A stretch of DNA of 64,000 bases, from NCBI GenBank assembly GCA_009741485.1, contig VKON01000103.1:2186217-2250216 (forward strand), in the 5' to 3' direction. The translations under genes were made by a program, and so were the position numbers. Positions 1-13,699 of this stretch are shown here, piece by piece. Position 1 is the first letter of the stretch; every line of letters starts with the position of its first letter. This DNA comes from Malurus cyaneus samueli (Eukaryota > Chordata > Aves > Passeriformes > Maluridae). Under the pieces are notes generated by a model. That model saw only the letters and a list, made by a program, of their open reading frames with translations. It was not told the DNA's origin and did no database searches.

Positions 1-1459
1 ATGTCATGCTGGTGGTATCTTTTACGTTTCCTGGGAGAAGAGAAAATAGCAATTTTATCTTGTGCACCGGAGTCATAGAGAGCAGGAATTGTACGTACTG
101 GCTACATAGAGTTTTTAAATAAAAATGAATTGCAGAGCAGCACGTAGCAGAGATGGGAAAGAGGAGGGAAGGGGGAAAGCAGTGAGTCAAAAAGTGTAGA
201 GAAACATTTTTTGCATCTCCCCAGCTTTTATTCTAATGCAACATCACAGAGAGTTATGAATATGTACAAGCTGTATTTTGTTCAGAACGTGGGGTGTCTA
301 TGAAAAGCATAGTCTGCTTGGGTTTTTTTTCAGGGGATTTGTAGCTTTTTGTTTTTCTGTCCAGAATCAACTGATTTTGCAGAGATGATGTTTGCATGCG
401 TACCTTGTGTAATTCCTGTTCCTGTGCTGTAAATATTGAAAAGCAGAGGGGTTTGACTGGTTCCCCTCTAAATCTTGTTTAGGGGAAAGTTAATCTTGTT
501 GTATATACTTACAGCTTCACTTTGAAACTTACTTTAAAAAAAGAACACAAACCCAAACAGTTTCAAAAGTTGAAAAGTCAAGTTCTAAACTAGCACAGCC
601 ACCTCTATTTCAGGGAACTGTGCTCACAAGAAATGTATCAGGTCTGATTCTGTCTTGCCTGGGACAGATGTTGCGTGTTCAGAAGTGGAAAATGAACCCA
701 TTTTTTTTCACATTTCCACATACATTTTGCTGCCTTAATGAAAAAAACAAAAAAAGACAAACCCCACAAATAAAAAAAACACAACAAATTCAACCACTTC
801 TCAAAGATTATTAGTAATAAACACCAAAATGAAGGATAAGGTACGAGACTAAGAAATCAGGGTTATTGTGAAGGCAGTAGCAGTTAGCTTTGATGCAATC
901 TTACGTGTGATTTTTGGCAAGTTACAGTGGGACAGATTTTGTAAAACAACGTAACTTCTGTGAAGCCACTACTGTATTTTTAAGGGAGCTCAGCACCCAG
1001 TATGTTTATTTGGAAGATCTGGCACTGATTGCTGGTACCAAGTGCTTGAAAATCTGTTCTGAACTCCAAAAATCTGGCTCTGTGAGCATGATCCATGCTT
1101 CCTTCCAAACAATGGCATTGCCCTGAATTTAGGGGAGCAAACATGTAATTCTTTACTTCTGACTCTCATGACAAATGAATTAACCACATTTCCTTTTTCC
1201 TACTTTTTGCCTTATTTGGCTGAGTGTCATGGTTGCTTCTACTTATGTATTCTTTACAGAAATGAGATACTGCCATAAATATAATAACAATAATAATAAA
1301 ATTATATAAAAGTGCATTGCAAATGAATTTGGAATATAGACTAGATGCACACAGGCCTTGGGTGTCTCACTCTGTCACTGCTAGCTGTCTGCTTATTGTG
1401 CCAGCGATGCTGGTGTGGGAGGAAATGTGCTAATTAAGTCCTCTTTTTTGTTATTTCAG
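1..1459 (+). other. MPPED2: MPPED2 intron, 3' end (upstream exons outside window)
   Basis: Non-coding DNA before the first visible exon. It ends in a normal acceptor, a T-rich tract followed by ttatttcag at 1451-1459. The next exon starts one base into a codon, so at least one upstream coding exon must exist. The open frames at 620-814 and 914-1126 have low-complexity or unrecognised products and cross no splice logic. I see only AT-rich intronic sequence here, including a short AAT-repeat near 1282-1300. Confidence 0.85.
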
Positions 1460-1685
1460 GAAACCTACCATATGAATATAAAATAGTGATTGCTGGGAAT
1501 CATGAACTGACATTTGATAAGGAATTCATGGCAGACCTTGTTAAACAAGATTACTACCGCTTTCCCTCTGTGTCCAAATTGAAACCAGAGGACTTTGACA
1601 ATGTTCAGTCACTCCTGACAAATAGTATTTACTTACAAGATTCAGAGGTAACAGTTAAAGGATTCCGAATATATGGTGCCCCATG
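1460..1685 (+). CDS. MPPED2: MPPED2 coding exon (residues ~104-179)
   Basis: This exon encodes the middle of MPPED2, a calcineurin-like metallophosphoesterase of the 239AB/FB group, known as a weak cyclic-nucleotide phosphodiesterase highly expressed in fetal brain. The translation begins NLPYEYKIVIAGNHE and ends GFRIYGAP. The AGNHE motif is metallophosphoesterase signature III; by the mammalian numbering I recall, its Asn is residue 117, a metal ligand. The exon starts with two bases (ga) completing a Gly codon, so the incoming intron is phase 1. It ends with TG of a Trp codon completed 33 kb downstream, so the outgoing intron is phase 2. The acceptor is ttatttcag and the donor is gtaag. It contains 74 whole codons, no stop, and looks essentially identical to the mammalian protein as I remember it. 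I see no frameshift. MPPED1 is the paralogue, but the wording here fits MPPED2. Confidence 0.97.
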
Positions 1686-1830
1686 GTAAGTCTCAATTTA
1701 AACTTTCTTTGCTGTTTATTACTTAAACCACAGCAGGAATCGTTCCTGTTGAACGTGCATGAAGCTGCTTTGTTGCATTGCCCTGCAGAACAAGATCAGA
1801 CTCAGCTGTAAACCACCCTGAACGAGTTTC

Positions 1831-1897
1831 CTTCTTTTTTTTCTTTTTTTTTTTTGGTTTTTTTTTTTTTGTTTGTTTTTTTTTGGTTTTTTTTTTG
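1831..1897. repeat. T-rich simple repeat with G interruptions
   Basis: Nearly pure T with occasional G or C just downstream of the exon donor. Low-complexity T/G tracts of this kind recur through the window and are common in bird genomes. Confidence 0.9.
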
Positions 1898-2901
1898 GAT
1901 AGATAATCTCTATTTAGCTGTTTGTGTGAAATAAGACAAAAGGATCTGTAGCTGTTTCTATTCTGCCTGGTGAATACACTTGAACTGTGGAGTCAGTACC
2001 CACTCTGTGCTCGTGGATTAACTGCAGTGGCATTTTGGGATGCGTTAGGGAAGCTCCATTACGTTGTACTCTGTTATTTATGTCTGCTGTGCTAATAGAT
2101 TAGTGTGGTGGCATTTAACACCCACACAGCACAAGGGTACAAGGCAGCAGGTGCTTTAAGCCTTATTTTTGATCAGTTCTTAGGCATTGTTTTCTTTTGC
2201 TTGCAAAGTTGTGATAACAAAATTTCAAACCAGCTTTGGCCTCGTTCCACCCATGTGTCAAGCATGTCACGCAGGAAAGATCGCTGCCCAGTTTTTGTGC
2301 TAAGGAGATTCTTCCTTGTTTTTTCTACATGTCACTGAATTGTGATGGCTGACATCTTTCTGTGGAGCCTTGGGTGGCACTTGTTCTAAATTTTCATGCT
2401 AAGAACAGCCACAGTCCTTTCAGGCTCCAGCAGAGACCTGTACTTGAGTGATGGTGATAATCATTCTGCTGCTTGGCGTTCTCAATTGTCAGCAGAAGAA
2501 CTGAGATGCTAATTTATGCACACCTATAAGAAGGGTTTATTATAAGCCTATAACTTATTTTGGATGTCAGGCTTGCTTGAAAGGTAAAACTAGGAGAGGG
2601 AGGAGGAATGACAGGGGTTGAACCCAAGAAATGGGACAAACCTATACAAATATCAGAAATTTCCCCCTTTATCTCCTTTAATCCCCGTTGTTGACTTGGC
2701 CTGCAGACCTTGGTGATTCGTGTGACTGCTCACAAATTGGTGCTTCTGACAGTACTTTTTCCTGATAATATTGTGAGCATTACTACTGGCTAGAAAACTG
2801 ATCTAGCTCTGTATCTCACATTCTTAACTTGAGCTACTAACTTTTTAATTTTAGTCATAGCCTTTAGCTACTAGTTTAAATCAGCCTGACATTACTTAGC
2901 T

Positions 2902-2928
2902 AAAAAAAAAAAGAGAAAAAAAAAAAAA
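2902..2928. repeat. A-rich tract
   Basis: Runs of A interrupted by a single G. Nothing like a retrogene lies upstream of it. Confidence 0.85.
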
Positions 2929-5900
2929 GTAATGCTCCAAATGCTGCAATATCAGCAAATTGGGAAAGATGATCTTAATTCAGGTTAGGAATCATCTCCT
3001 CAGGACATTTCAAAGTAATTTTTTTTTGTAATAGCAGCACAGAAGGCCTTGGTTGGTGAGGTGGGTTTGAGGCTTTCTGAGGATGGTTTGGTGCTAAGGT
3101 TGTGTTCAGCTGCTTTTGTTTGTATGTCTCAGACTTGGAGGGCTTCTCTGGAGGCACCCAGGGGTTAGGAAGTGTGAGCATCTTTCCAGATTTATTTGGA
3201 TCAAATTTACCTGGAGAGATCTGGAGAATACAGAGTCCAAGTCTGGAGGAGAGAGAGTTTGGTTTGAAAGCAGAACTGTGATACACCTTTACATTTCTGC
3301 AGTATTTCATGTTCTTTTTCCTCCTCTTCTGCTGCCCAAATCTATAATGGAAACCTGTTCTCCTTTGGTCTCCAGCTGCATTTAGGAGCTCTTTCAGTTT
3401 GCAGGTGTACACATGGATTTAGAACGTTTGTTCTGGAATATTAAGGGACATCACATCACTGAGTTGTAGTAGCTGTAAAAAGTGAATGGTGTACATTTTC
3501 TGACCTAATCATGGAAGACAAACCTGAATTACTCTTTCCTATAATCCATTGATAATTGGATTTTTCTGATTAGTGATGCTTGATAAATGAAGCTGGCTTT
3601 TTAGAAATTGACACTGAGCTCCAACCAAGTGTGGACATTTCTCTCCTGAACAATACTTAATTTGTGTTTAGCTGTGAAAAACTATTGTCAAATCGAGTTT
3701 TGGGCAGCTGCTGATGTGGAGTTGAGGCTTCCATTTTCAATGCAGCTCTTTAGATCAACCAGCCAGTCTGTTTTGGGAGCAGAAATGTGGTATCGTCTAT
3801 GTGGTTTTTCTCTTCTGAAAATTTAACTTGTTTTTTGCATTTTAGCTGGTCTTTCAGGGGAAGGAAAAGTCCCATCAGATATTAGAAAAATCTGCTTAAA
3901 TCTGTGCCTGGAAACTGAGACAGAATGATCAGACAAGCCTTTTAGCACTCCTTAATTTTTTTTTACTCTTTCCCCTCAAATCACATCTTGCTGTATTCCT
4001 GTAAATCTTCAGATTACCCCAAAGGAAGAGAATTTGTGGGGTTTTGTATTTATTTATGGCCTCTTTACCCCAATTAGTTCTGTCACAGAAATGGAACACT
4101 GGTCATTAACCCAGAAGATGTGCCAACCCTAAAATGAGATAAGTTGGCATGTTCAATTTATGTGCAGTTTTGTAAGTATTTCCAGAGGGGAAAAAAAAAA
4201 AATTCTCATTTGCTGATAAAGCTACTGGTTTTAATTTAAAAAAGAGGGATCAAACCAAGAATAACAGATGTGATTTTGGAGGTTTCAGCCTGTCAGGGGT
4301 TTCTAAGAAGTAATTGCCAGAGTACTGGGAAGGCTGGCTATAAGTCATCTATCTAGAAAATGTAAATTGCCAACTCAGTGTAAATACAGAAAAGAAATAT
4401 CAGTTCATATTCATTACATGTTATTACTCCTGGTACATCTAAAAGCTTTCTAAAGACCTAAGAGAATTCAAGTAGTGCCTTCTAACTTACAATTTAGCAG
4501 AATTTGCCAGTAAAAAATAACTTACAATACATGGGAGCATTCATGTGTATTTGCAATTGGAATGTGCAGTGGTGCATAACAACAGCCTCTAAGGAGCAGA
4601 AAATTTGAATTTAGCCTGATGGTTCTGAGAGTATTAAATGGCATTAGCTGGAGGGAAGTTGAAAAGGAGAATATCAGCCCCTAAAAGAGAAAAGTGCACG
4701 GGTGGGACATAAATCAAATTCAGAGCTCTGCTCATTTTCTGAGGTGAAGAATGTAAGTGACATTTTCACACCTTAAAGAGGAGATTCTTTGATGTACCTT
4801 GAAGGAACAAAATGGCTGAAGATTTTCCATTTGGTCTGTAGATAACAATCCACAAAAACATTCCCCTCCTTTCTCTTCCTTCTGACTTTGCCCTATGAAC
4901 CTGGCTTGTTTGGTGGGAAAATAATTGATAGTTTATGCAGTAAAAATTCTTCAAGATTCCAGGGGAAACGTTTTCTCCTCGGGAAATTTGAGGTTGAGGC
5001 TACTTATTAAACAGGACAGAAAATAAAACCAGTGATGGATTTATGAATTTTTAAATCTTAAAACTCCCTCTGTGAAGTAAACATAAGCATAACTCATACT
5101 GATGTATCTGTGAAAGGGTAGGAGAGACAGTCTGTTTTTACTGCAGCTTTGGGTGCTGAATATGCATAAGTGAATTAGTCTAAGTTTTACTTAAATTCAA
5201 ATGTTATTTTAAAATATGTGTTGTTTTTTTTTTTAATTATATTTGAAATTGTTCCTCCATGCTGAGGGCTGAATTTACTATAGCATGCTGTAGACATTTG
5301 GATACAAATATTCTCAAAAATGTGTGTTTCCTAATGAAGCTTTAAAAGCATTCAAACCACCAGAGAACCGCAGTTAACTGGAGTCAGAATTTGTTTAAAC
5401 CACATTTTGACAGAAACAATCGTTCAGGGAGAATATTTTGCACTGTTTTATTTTGTTCTGCTGATCAGCTCTATAGGTAACTTTCTTTCTGCTTTCTTGA
5501 AAGAGAAAAATAGTTGCAAAGAAAAAGTATTGTGGTGTACTTTGTTTTGTGTGCATTGAAATTCGTGGTACTTACGAATAATGAGGCAATAGGCTTATTT
5601 GTGGATTTTAAATTCTGTTCTGCATAAAAACATCACAAAAAATGTCAAAAGCTGTAAGTATAAAATAATCGAATAAGGCAATCCTTTGTATCTTTATTAG
5701 CTATGAAAATATGTGAGCAAATTCCACCCATATCTAACAATGAGAAGTAAAGCTGGAGAGCTGGGACTTTCAGGCAATATATTTGTTTAGATAACTGGAG
5801 ATAAATGTATATCTTTGAAGGAAAAAATGTGTAGTTTAAAAACTAAATTCAGCATAAATCAGTGTACGTTAATGGTTAACAGAAATCTACTTTATGGGGA

Positions 5901-8900
5901 TAACTGCAAAGCACCACAAACGTAAAAGGTGACAATCAATTATTCAAATAACGACTGAAAATCTGTGATTTGCATCATTGTGATGAAAATTAATTCCCCC
6001 TGAACGAAGCTGGGGAATAAAGCTCTTCCCTCCTGACAGGAACAGCAGCATTGTTCAGCAATATCCTGCACGTTTGTCAAGTTGTAGCTTGTTCTGGTCT
6101 CGAGAACAGAAGCACAAAGCTGGCCTCCCAGTTGCTTTTAATGAATACTAGTGGGTTTTTCCTATGTCCAAGAATTTGATCTGGAGGGTGATCCAGAGGT
6201 CAAGAACAAACGGCTCACTATCACTCACTGCTGCGGAGCCAAGGCTTTCATTTGCTTTTTTTAGTAACTCTAGAGGAAGTGCCTTAACTCTTTTTTTCAG
6301 AAGCAAAATTTTAATTGGCATAGATAATGCAACCTTAAGGAGGCAGAGGCAGGTTCAGCCATGTCCTTTAAAAATAATGTTTGGTGCAATCTTTCCCTTC
6401 ACTTTTCAGCCCAGTGTAAAAGTTGGGGTTTTATCAAATGATTTTATATCAGTTTAAAAATATTGCAATGATATTTTAGTACAAGCAGCTCCAAGTTAGT
6501 ACTTCTGCCTTGTTCTGATCAGTGTTTTCAGACTCTCTGTTTATCCTGTCAGAAAAGTGTCAGAGGGGTTTTTTTCCTTTCCAATTATAAGTTTTGTAAT
6601 GCATCATGGATTTTGCTGACAGTCTTTAAGTTCTTGAAATAGCAAGCAAATTAACAGCAGATATTGAGCGTGAGGACTGGAAAACCAATTGGCAACTCAC
6701 ATGATGGGATTCAGATACACTGATGGCTTGGAATGGATCTCATTTCTTTTATTTTCATAGTCTTGGCTGGCAATTAGCTCTAAAAAAAAAGGAGGGATAG
6801 AAATTGGACTACTCAGCAATAAAGTTCTTTGCCATTTAGTGGTGAGGAAACCAGGGGAGACTGGACAAGGCTTTGTGTGTGTGTTGCACCAGTTTTTCAG
6901 GAATTCTGGTGTTTATGCAGTAGAAGTCAGCAACTGAAAAAATTATTGGCAAAGACTGAAGTCTCCTGTCTGTACATTAAACAAACACAGCACCACTGCA
7001 GCGTGGTTGTGTTTAAAGGTGCAGGCTTCTGTTTCATTTTTCTTGGCATTTGTCCGCCAGGTCTCTCCGTTTAGGATCGAAGAATGAATTCCCCCTGGTC
7101 TAGAACTGTTTACATTTTTTGCCTTGTTGGGAATGTAGCCGATTTTTCTTTGGTCTCCTTGATATCAGATTCACTTCCAAGTAAAAAAAAATTGTTCTGT
7201 TTACTTTTAAAAGCTTCTTTCTTTTTTTTCTTCCTCTTCTTTTTTTTTTTTCAGTAAAGAGTAGGATGTTGTCATTTGAAATATACTCACTCGTAAGTAA
7301 TTTTTAATACTGTGGTGCAAACCAGTCCTATTTAATTATTTGGATAGCTCTGCATCCTGGCACTGGGTCAGATCATGGAATCTTAATCTTTCCTTCAGGC
7401 TTGACTCCAGCAAGAATAAGAACTTTAGAGGAGTATTCATTACTAGTGTTAGCACATGAGCTGTGCCTGTTTGTGGGTGGAATTCTAGTCAGTTAAACCA
7501 GACATAAAACTGAAGCTCTTTTGAATCTTTTCCTGGTGTGGAAACAGGGATTTTCATTCCTCCACAGCAGTACCAAAAAAAGCAATTCTGGGAATCTGCT
7601 CTGGGCTTCTAATTCTTGCTCCATTTTCCTGGAGTTCAGTAGGTACTGTGCAAAAAAAGCAGAGAGCTATAATGAGCATGAGCTGTGGTATTGGGGGGCT
7701 GATTATTTGTGATGGTTTCCTTATTTTCAGGTTGAGATGTGCTTTACTCAACAGGAAGAGCATTTTGATGGACAAGTTGTGCTTATGTTTGGAGTTTTGC
7801 TTTGGTTGGTGTGTTTCTACTTATTTGCCATTCTCCAGGAGCAAGCAGTTTGCTTTTCCTTCAGCTGGAATGACACAGGGAGCTCTGTGGCGTTTGTGTG
7901 CATGGAGGAGTTACCTAGAGCAGGAAATAGATTACTGCAAAACTCCTGATATTTTCAACTCAGTAGCATCAGATTTTGTCTTGGGAGGGGGTTTGAAGCC
8001 CCTAAAAAGAATGGGAGCTGGGAAAGAGGAGGGAAGGCAGGATTTTTTTGTACAGGGCTGGATTCTCATGCTGTGTGTTGATGCTTGAATAAATTCTCCC
8101 GTGCAGCTTCTGCACTTCAGCACTTCCACTTCTCCATTTCCTTTCCCCTGCACATGTGCCACACCTTTGGGGTGGTCTGCTGCAAAAGGGAAGAAAGACA
8201 AAGCTGCAAATGCTGTTGAGGTGAACTGGAAAATGACTGCTCTCTAGGACAGCCACCTTCACAGTGGGAGATTGGAGAAGCAAGAGAGGGGCTTCATCTC
8301 TGACGAGCTGCCATCAGAATGGATTCTGCATTGCCTGGTGCTCTTCAAGCCTCATTACTCTCATTGCTTCATTTCCCCCGTGCCCTGAGCAAGAAGAATT
8401 AGGGAGCAGGTGGAGGATTTGAGTGACAGGCAGGGAAGCCTGTTGGAGGCTGTGTGGGTGAGTGCAATCAGGGGATTCAGGGCTTTCTGGCCAAATTGCT
8501 GAGCCAGAGGAGCCAGGAGGGACACCAGGCTTTGGTTGAAGGGTTGGCAGCTTAGGGTTGGGTTGTGTCTTTGGAAAGATGAGCTCCATTTTTTTTTTCT
8601 TTTGGTTTAGTAAACTGCTTTATCTCAACCAAGTTATTTTCCACTTTATTTTCTCTTCACTTTCAGACTGGAGAGTGGAGAGCCTTGGTGGCCACCTGTC
8701 CTCCAGCCCAGGTCCACCCTCCACATAGCACATACATATGGGTGTGCTTCCAGAGGGATATTGAGGTCAAATGGCACATCAGTGCAATTTTATAGGGAGT
8801 TCCCAGCAGTTTAAAAAGCCCTGCATGCACAGATGATTTCTAAGTCAGGAGTTGTGACCTTGAGTGAGAAGAGACTTCACAGTCTGAGACCTTCACAGTG

Positions 8901-11828
8901 CCAGAGTATCAACCCACACTGGGAAAATACAGAGAAATTCCCCTTCTCAGCACCTAAATGCACCAGCTTTGGGACAAGAGTACTTTCACTGACTCAATAA
9001 GCTTTAATTAAATACATAATTTTCAGTTACATGGATATTACCAGCTTTGCTGAGTTACTTGGAAAAATAAGGATGTTTTCAAATGCTTTTACAAGGTGCA
9101 GGGAAATGAATGAAATTAGAGTGGAGGAGGTGACAGGGAAGAAGGTGGTTGGGTATGTGAAACAGATGTAATCTACAGGTGGTTTTCTTCACAGTTCATC
9201 TATTCAGGACAAACAGGAAATAATGTGGAAGAATTTACATCACAGGTAGAGTTGACAGTAAAGCTCGTGATGTGGTGGTGATAAAATGTGCTAGAAATGG
9301 AGAAGCAATTATTTTTTACTTTATTTAAATCCAAAAGTAAGTCAAATGGTAAGTGGCTGGATTTTCTTAGCTCGCAATGAAGGCTAAGATTTCTCATGAC
9401 TGTCTTCCAGATGATTTGGGTCATATTTATCTAATACTTATTGATCAGAATGCTAACTCTACCCTGACATGTGTATAAAATGCTGAAAGTAATTCACAGA
9501 GGCTGTGAAATAAAGCAAAAATTGCACATGCACTTTCAATAAGAGACCACTGATCGTGAATCTGAGCATAGACATAAAGGTCAAGAGTGACAACTACATC
9601 CATCAGATTTTCATGAGAATCTGTTCAGTACAATAGATCTGGCACCTTATTTCAGCAGTGGTCAACGCTCGTGGTTTCAGCTGAAAATCAATGAGACCTG
9701 TGGGGTTTTATAACCACCTTTAAAACTTTTAGGTGTTGGTCTATCTTACGGTTTGTGTGCATGTAAAATATGGGAGTTGCTGACATTTGTGACTCTACCA
9801 GCTAACTGGGAGTTACTCCATTCTCAGCTCCTCTTTGGAATTTCAGGCAAACACTGAGCAGAATATTCCTCAGCGGATAATGCCTCACATGCTGACCCTG
9901 TGCCTAGGGCTGCTTTGACAGAGGGAATAATGCTTCCTGGGAAATGATCTGGTGATGATTTGAAATCATCTGACAACTCTGCCATTGTGTTTATTTTGCA
10001 AGAAATGTGAGTATTCAGGTTCTATATCTGCAGATCTGCCAGCCTGTATATCTTCTGCTTCTGGAGAACTCTCACCTTCAGTTTTGCTGCTTTGGCAGCA
10101 TTTGCAGGATGGTTTGTGGGGTCTGGTTCTTCAGAAAGCCACTTTATTTTGTTTATTTTGTACATGTGTGAATCAGTGTGATTTCCTGACAAAAGCTGAT
10201 CTCTGCAGCTGCTCACTGTATTACTCCCTTGAGTCAGTTTTGTTGGTTTTTACCTTGGGAATATATTTAGGATTGTGTATCACCTCCAATTTTACATAAG
10301 TAAGCTTTATATAAGAAGGAAGGCTGTCTTTCAGTCTCCTGTTTTTGGCACAGATTTGAATGCATCTTGTTTTCAAAACTGGGAATGTAATAAATTTCAT
10401 GAAAGGTGTTCTCTTTAACACTTCTCTTGGTGTTCCATCTGGGCTGCTTGGGACACTTCCATGGCCTGCACTGCAAGGAAAAGGAGGAGAAAGGCAACCT
10501 GAGTTGCTAGTCTGAAAGCTGCAGTCCTGAAGTGTTCCCATTTTTAATATGGGATGCCCTAAAACACTGTAATCTCGAGTTATGGGTATCTGAATTTGGT
10601 TTTTCAGTTTTGAGTAAGTTTGGCTCCTTCTTCTGTTTATGAATAGAACATAAGTTTTGTGTTTCTTGAGAAACCTGTGAAGTGCCATTTTAAGGAAGAT
10701 TGTCTTCCACTGCCTAACCTGCAGATCTTTTTTTGATAAACTCCCAGATTTATAGGGTTCAAGAGCTTTTATTGTTGCATGTATGCCATGGGAAGAGGTG
10801 GAACATTTGGGAAAGCTTAGGAAATGAGAGAGTAAACCAAATATTAATCAGCTCCTTGTGGTGTCAGGTGGGATATGGGCATCTCTGCTGGGTTGCAGCA
10901 TCTGATCCCACATTGCAGGGTTTGAGTAACAAATGTGCCAGGATTGTATTTCTGATCCACATACATACAGCTAAAAAGCACAGTTCCTACAAACTTCAGA
11001 ACCATCTAATATCAACCTAGAAATGCCAGTGATGCTGAAAGGGTGAGGTGAGATTCATTTCAGAGGAGTGTTTTGTTGTTGTTCTGTGGGTTTTGGAGAT
11101 AGAATACTCAGAGATACTGCTAGAATACTCAGATAGACTGATGGTCCATCTGGAAATGAGCTCTCCTAGCATGCAACAGCGAGACCTCACTGTAAGGATG
11201 TGCCTTTAGCTGATAATTACTTGCAGTCAATCTGCCTAGAATGTACACCTTTTCTTATTTATATTCCAGGCCTGTAACCTTCCCCTATTCTCCTGTGCCT
11301 TTGTTCTATTAATCTACAAAACAGGGCTTGACTTGTGATTAGTCCTTAGAGGTTGTTTCTATTAATCAGGCTGCACAACAGGTCTGCTTGGAGGTTCTGC
11401 TGCAAGTGCTTAATGTGCTTTCCTCATCAGCACAGAGCTGCTGGGCTTGTCTGGAATGGCAGTGAAATCAGGCAGGTGTCTGCTGTGCTTTCTTCATGTT
11501 TACATCTTGATTGTGTTCCTGTGGAATGGAGAAAATGGAGGAAAATAGTGGCAGTGCTGTAGGAAATGGAATAGGTAAGGGATATTTGTGGCTACGTGTT
11601 GCAGGACGGGTCCTGTCACAGCAAAGCCACTGTTACCTGTGTTTTGGATGTGAAGAACCTGCCCCATCTTCAAGAGGGAGGATTAAAATTCAAGCTTTGC
11701 TCAAAGATGGGACTAAGTTTTAAACTCTTCATAGAATTTGAGGGATAAGTCCATTCCCGTAACATTCAGGGGCTCATTCAAGGGACTGCATATTTCTCTG
11801 CAATAGGTAGAAAGTCAGATTTCTGGTT

Positions 11829-11942
11829 AAAAAAAAACCAAAAAGAACCCCAAACCAAACCAAACAAACAAAAAACCCACAAAACAAAAAAACCCAAAGA
11901 ATAGTCTGAGAGTTGGTTTAATAGAAACAAAAAAAAAAACCC
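11829..11942. repeat. A/C-rich low-complexity block
   Basis: CAAA- and CCAAA-type imperfect repeats followed by another A run. It is the complement of the T/G-rich tracts seen elsewhere. The minus-strand open frame here (11778-11963) is a Phe/Leu-rich artefact of this composition. Confidence 0.85.
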
Positions 11943-12803
11943 AAAGTGAACTGTTTGTAACACTTCAATTGTTAGAACTTACCATAAAATTTGAACAATA
12001 AACAGCATGTGTAGTGAGAAACTAATCTCGTTTCACTGGAGAAGAAACTACTAACTATAAAAATGTAATGATTTATTCTTCTAATTAAATGCACTATTTC
12101 TTGCCTGTAGGAGGAAAGTACGTATTTTAAAACGTATCAAAAGAAACAAACCAGACCCCTAGTTATTTTTTTCTATATTGTCCCTTTGGCTTTACTTTTT
12201 TTTTATTTTTTTTAAAGTTTTTGTTATGTTGATGACGTATCCCTTTGCCAGCTCAATAAAATCTGTCACTGAACTAAAGAACTGCTATTGTAGGACATGT
12301 AGTAAAGCCATTTTCCAGAGGTTTCAGTCAACTAAATTAGTAACAGTCTGTAGTGTCCAAGGTGACTTATCCCAATTCTAGCCATAGCTAGAGAACACTC
12401 TTTCAAAGCCACCACTGAAATTTTACATGTATTGTTTTTTATTAGCAATAGAGAAGAAATAGGTCTCTAACGTGGTTTTCTCCAGTTAAATACCTTTTGG
12501 TAATTTCATTTTCACCAGCTATTTCTACTTTTTCTTTTTTTTTCTTCCTCCTTACTTCTTTTTCTCTCCCTCTGTACCATTTCCCCAATTATCAGAGAAA
12601 TCAGTCTTCCTGCATTGATTCATTTCGACCAGAGTCTGGAAGGCACAGGGAATCAAATTAACTAATATTTTACTTTTGCATGTGATTAATGCTAATGCTT
12701 ACAGAGAAGAAAATACTTTGCTGTGATTTAATTATCATTCTCCAGTTGAATCCCAGTGATTTAATTTTGCAGAGGGTTGTCTCTCTGCTTATTGTCTCTT
12801 AAG

Positions 12804-12900
12804 GAACCATAGAAGTTAGAGATGGAAAAGACCTATTAAATCATTCTGCTATTGCAGGATTGTCTCCTACACTTTATTTTTGAATATACTGACCAGTTTT
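12804..12900 (-). repeat. possible ancient CR1-type 3' end
   Basis: The stretch 'accatagaag...agatggaaaagacctattaaatcat' resembles the reverse complement of a CR1-family 3' end (tagaatcat...gaaaagacctttaagatcat). It may belong to the same minus-strand insertion as the fragment at 13.7 kb. The match is weak and from memory. Confidence 0.35.
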
Positions 12901-13570
12901 AATGAACGCAGAAAAGCGGTTTCAGTTAATTCTTTTTGAAATTGTACCTCAGTGTAGTGTGGATGTTACTAATGGGAACTAATATTCTGCTTATATTCTT
13001 CCTGTGTTTACTTTATTTAAAAAAAGAATCCAAAATGTTCTGTGTTTGATGAGATGAGCTTGAAGATTTCTTGTACCCTTTATGGTATTTGTTCTTGTAC
13101 TCCTCTGGCCCTGTGTCAGTTATTTTATAAGCTCAGTCTTTGTAATCTTTTTAGATTTTTCTCTTTTCCCCTTTGTTGTTTCTGGTGAGGTGTCTGATAT
13201 TCCTGCGTATTGGTTTTTGATTGCTTGGTTGGGTTGTTTGTTGTTTTTTCTTTAAATTTTCACCAGAGGTTTAGAACCAAACTTCAGAATTCTGTCACTG
13301 CTGTGTGTTGAGGGAGTCCTTGGTCACTTGAATCACTGATGAATGTTTGCTTGTGCAGGAAATCCAGGCTTGGTCACTCTATAATGTCGTGATATAACCA
13401 TGGGTGTAGCCCAGACCATTTTATTCTTTTCCCCATTCATGTTGCAAGCTCATGCATAATTTGCCATCAGCTGCTGCTCCTGGGTATTTTATTTTAGCCT
13501 AACAGGTTTTGGGTTTCTTCCTCTCACTGATTATTTGTGGTTTTCAATTTTCTTCAGACGTATTAGCCTG

Positions 13571-13571
<1 letters not shown>

Positions 13572-13604
<33 letters not shown>
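13572..13604. repeat. (T)33 homopolymer
   Basis: Uninterrupted run of 33 T followed by cagaag. It mimics a splice acceptor but no open exon follows. The length is likely variable and prone to assembly error. Confidence 0.95.
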
Positions 13605-13699
13605 CAGAAGGAATCCCTTTCTTACTTATCTTAGTGTTTCTAACCTCTGTTGGCATAATTTCTTTCCCCACTGTCATGTTATAACACTTCTCACTATAT

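Larger units (their letters stand above)
1686..13699 (+). other. MPPED2: MPPED2 33-kb intron, first part
   Basis: Intronic DNA after the gtaag donor at 1686. It is AT-rich and mostly unique. It contains T- and A-rich simple tracts, listed separately where long, and a poly-pyrimidine run ending in cag at 7222-7254. The block around 5860-6060 is non-repetitive and motif-rich (see findings). The longest open frames here are 7648-8088 plus and 10221-10688 minus. They have no recognisable domain and no plausible splice partners, so I do not call genes. Confidence 0.85.

Noticed and set aside
7222..7254. Strong pyrimidine tract ending in CAG that resembles a splice acceptor
   Set aside because: No open exon compatible with MPPED2 phase follows and the next bases contain early stops; many T-rich tracts here mimic acceptors.
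10221..10688. 155-codon minus-strand open frame in the intron
   Set aside because: Product lacks any familiar domain and overlaps other open frames on both strands.
11100..11170. Possible SINE-like text (gactgatggtccatctgg)
   Set aside because: Only about 20 bases resemble a common reptilian repeat phrase; too short to claim.
13572..13607. (T)33-CAG as a splice acceptor or retrogene tail
   Set aside because: No coding sequence on either side; a plain homopolymer next to degraded CR1 sequence explains it.
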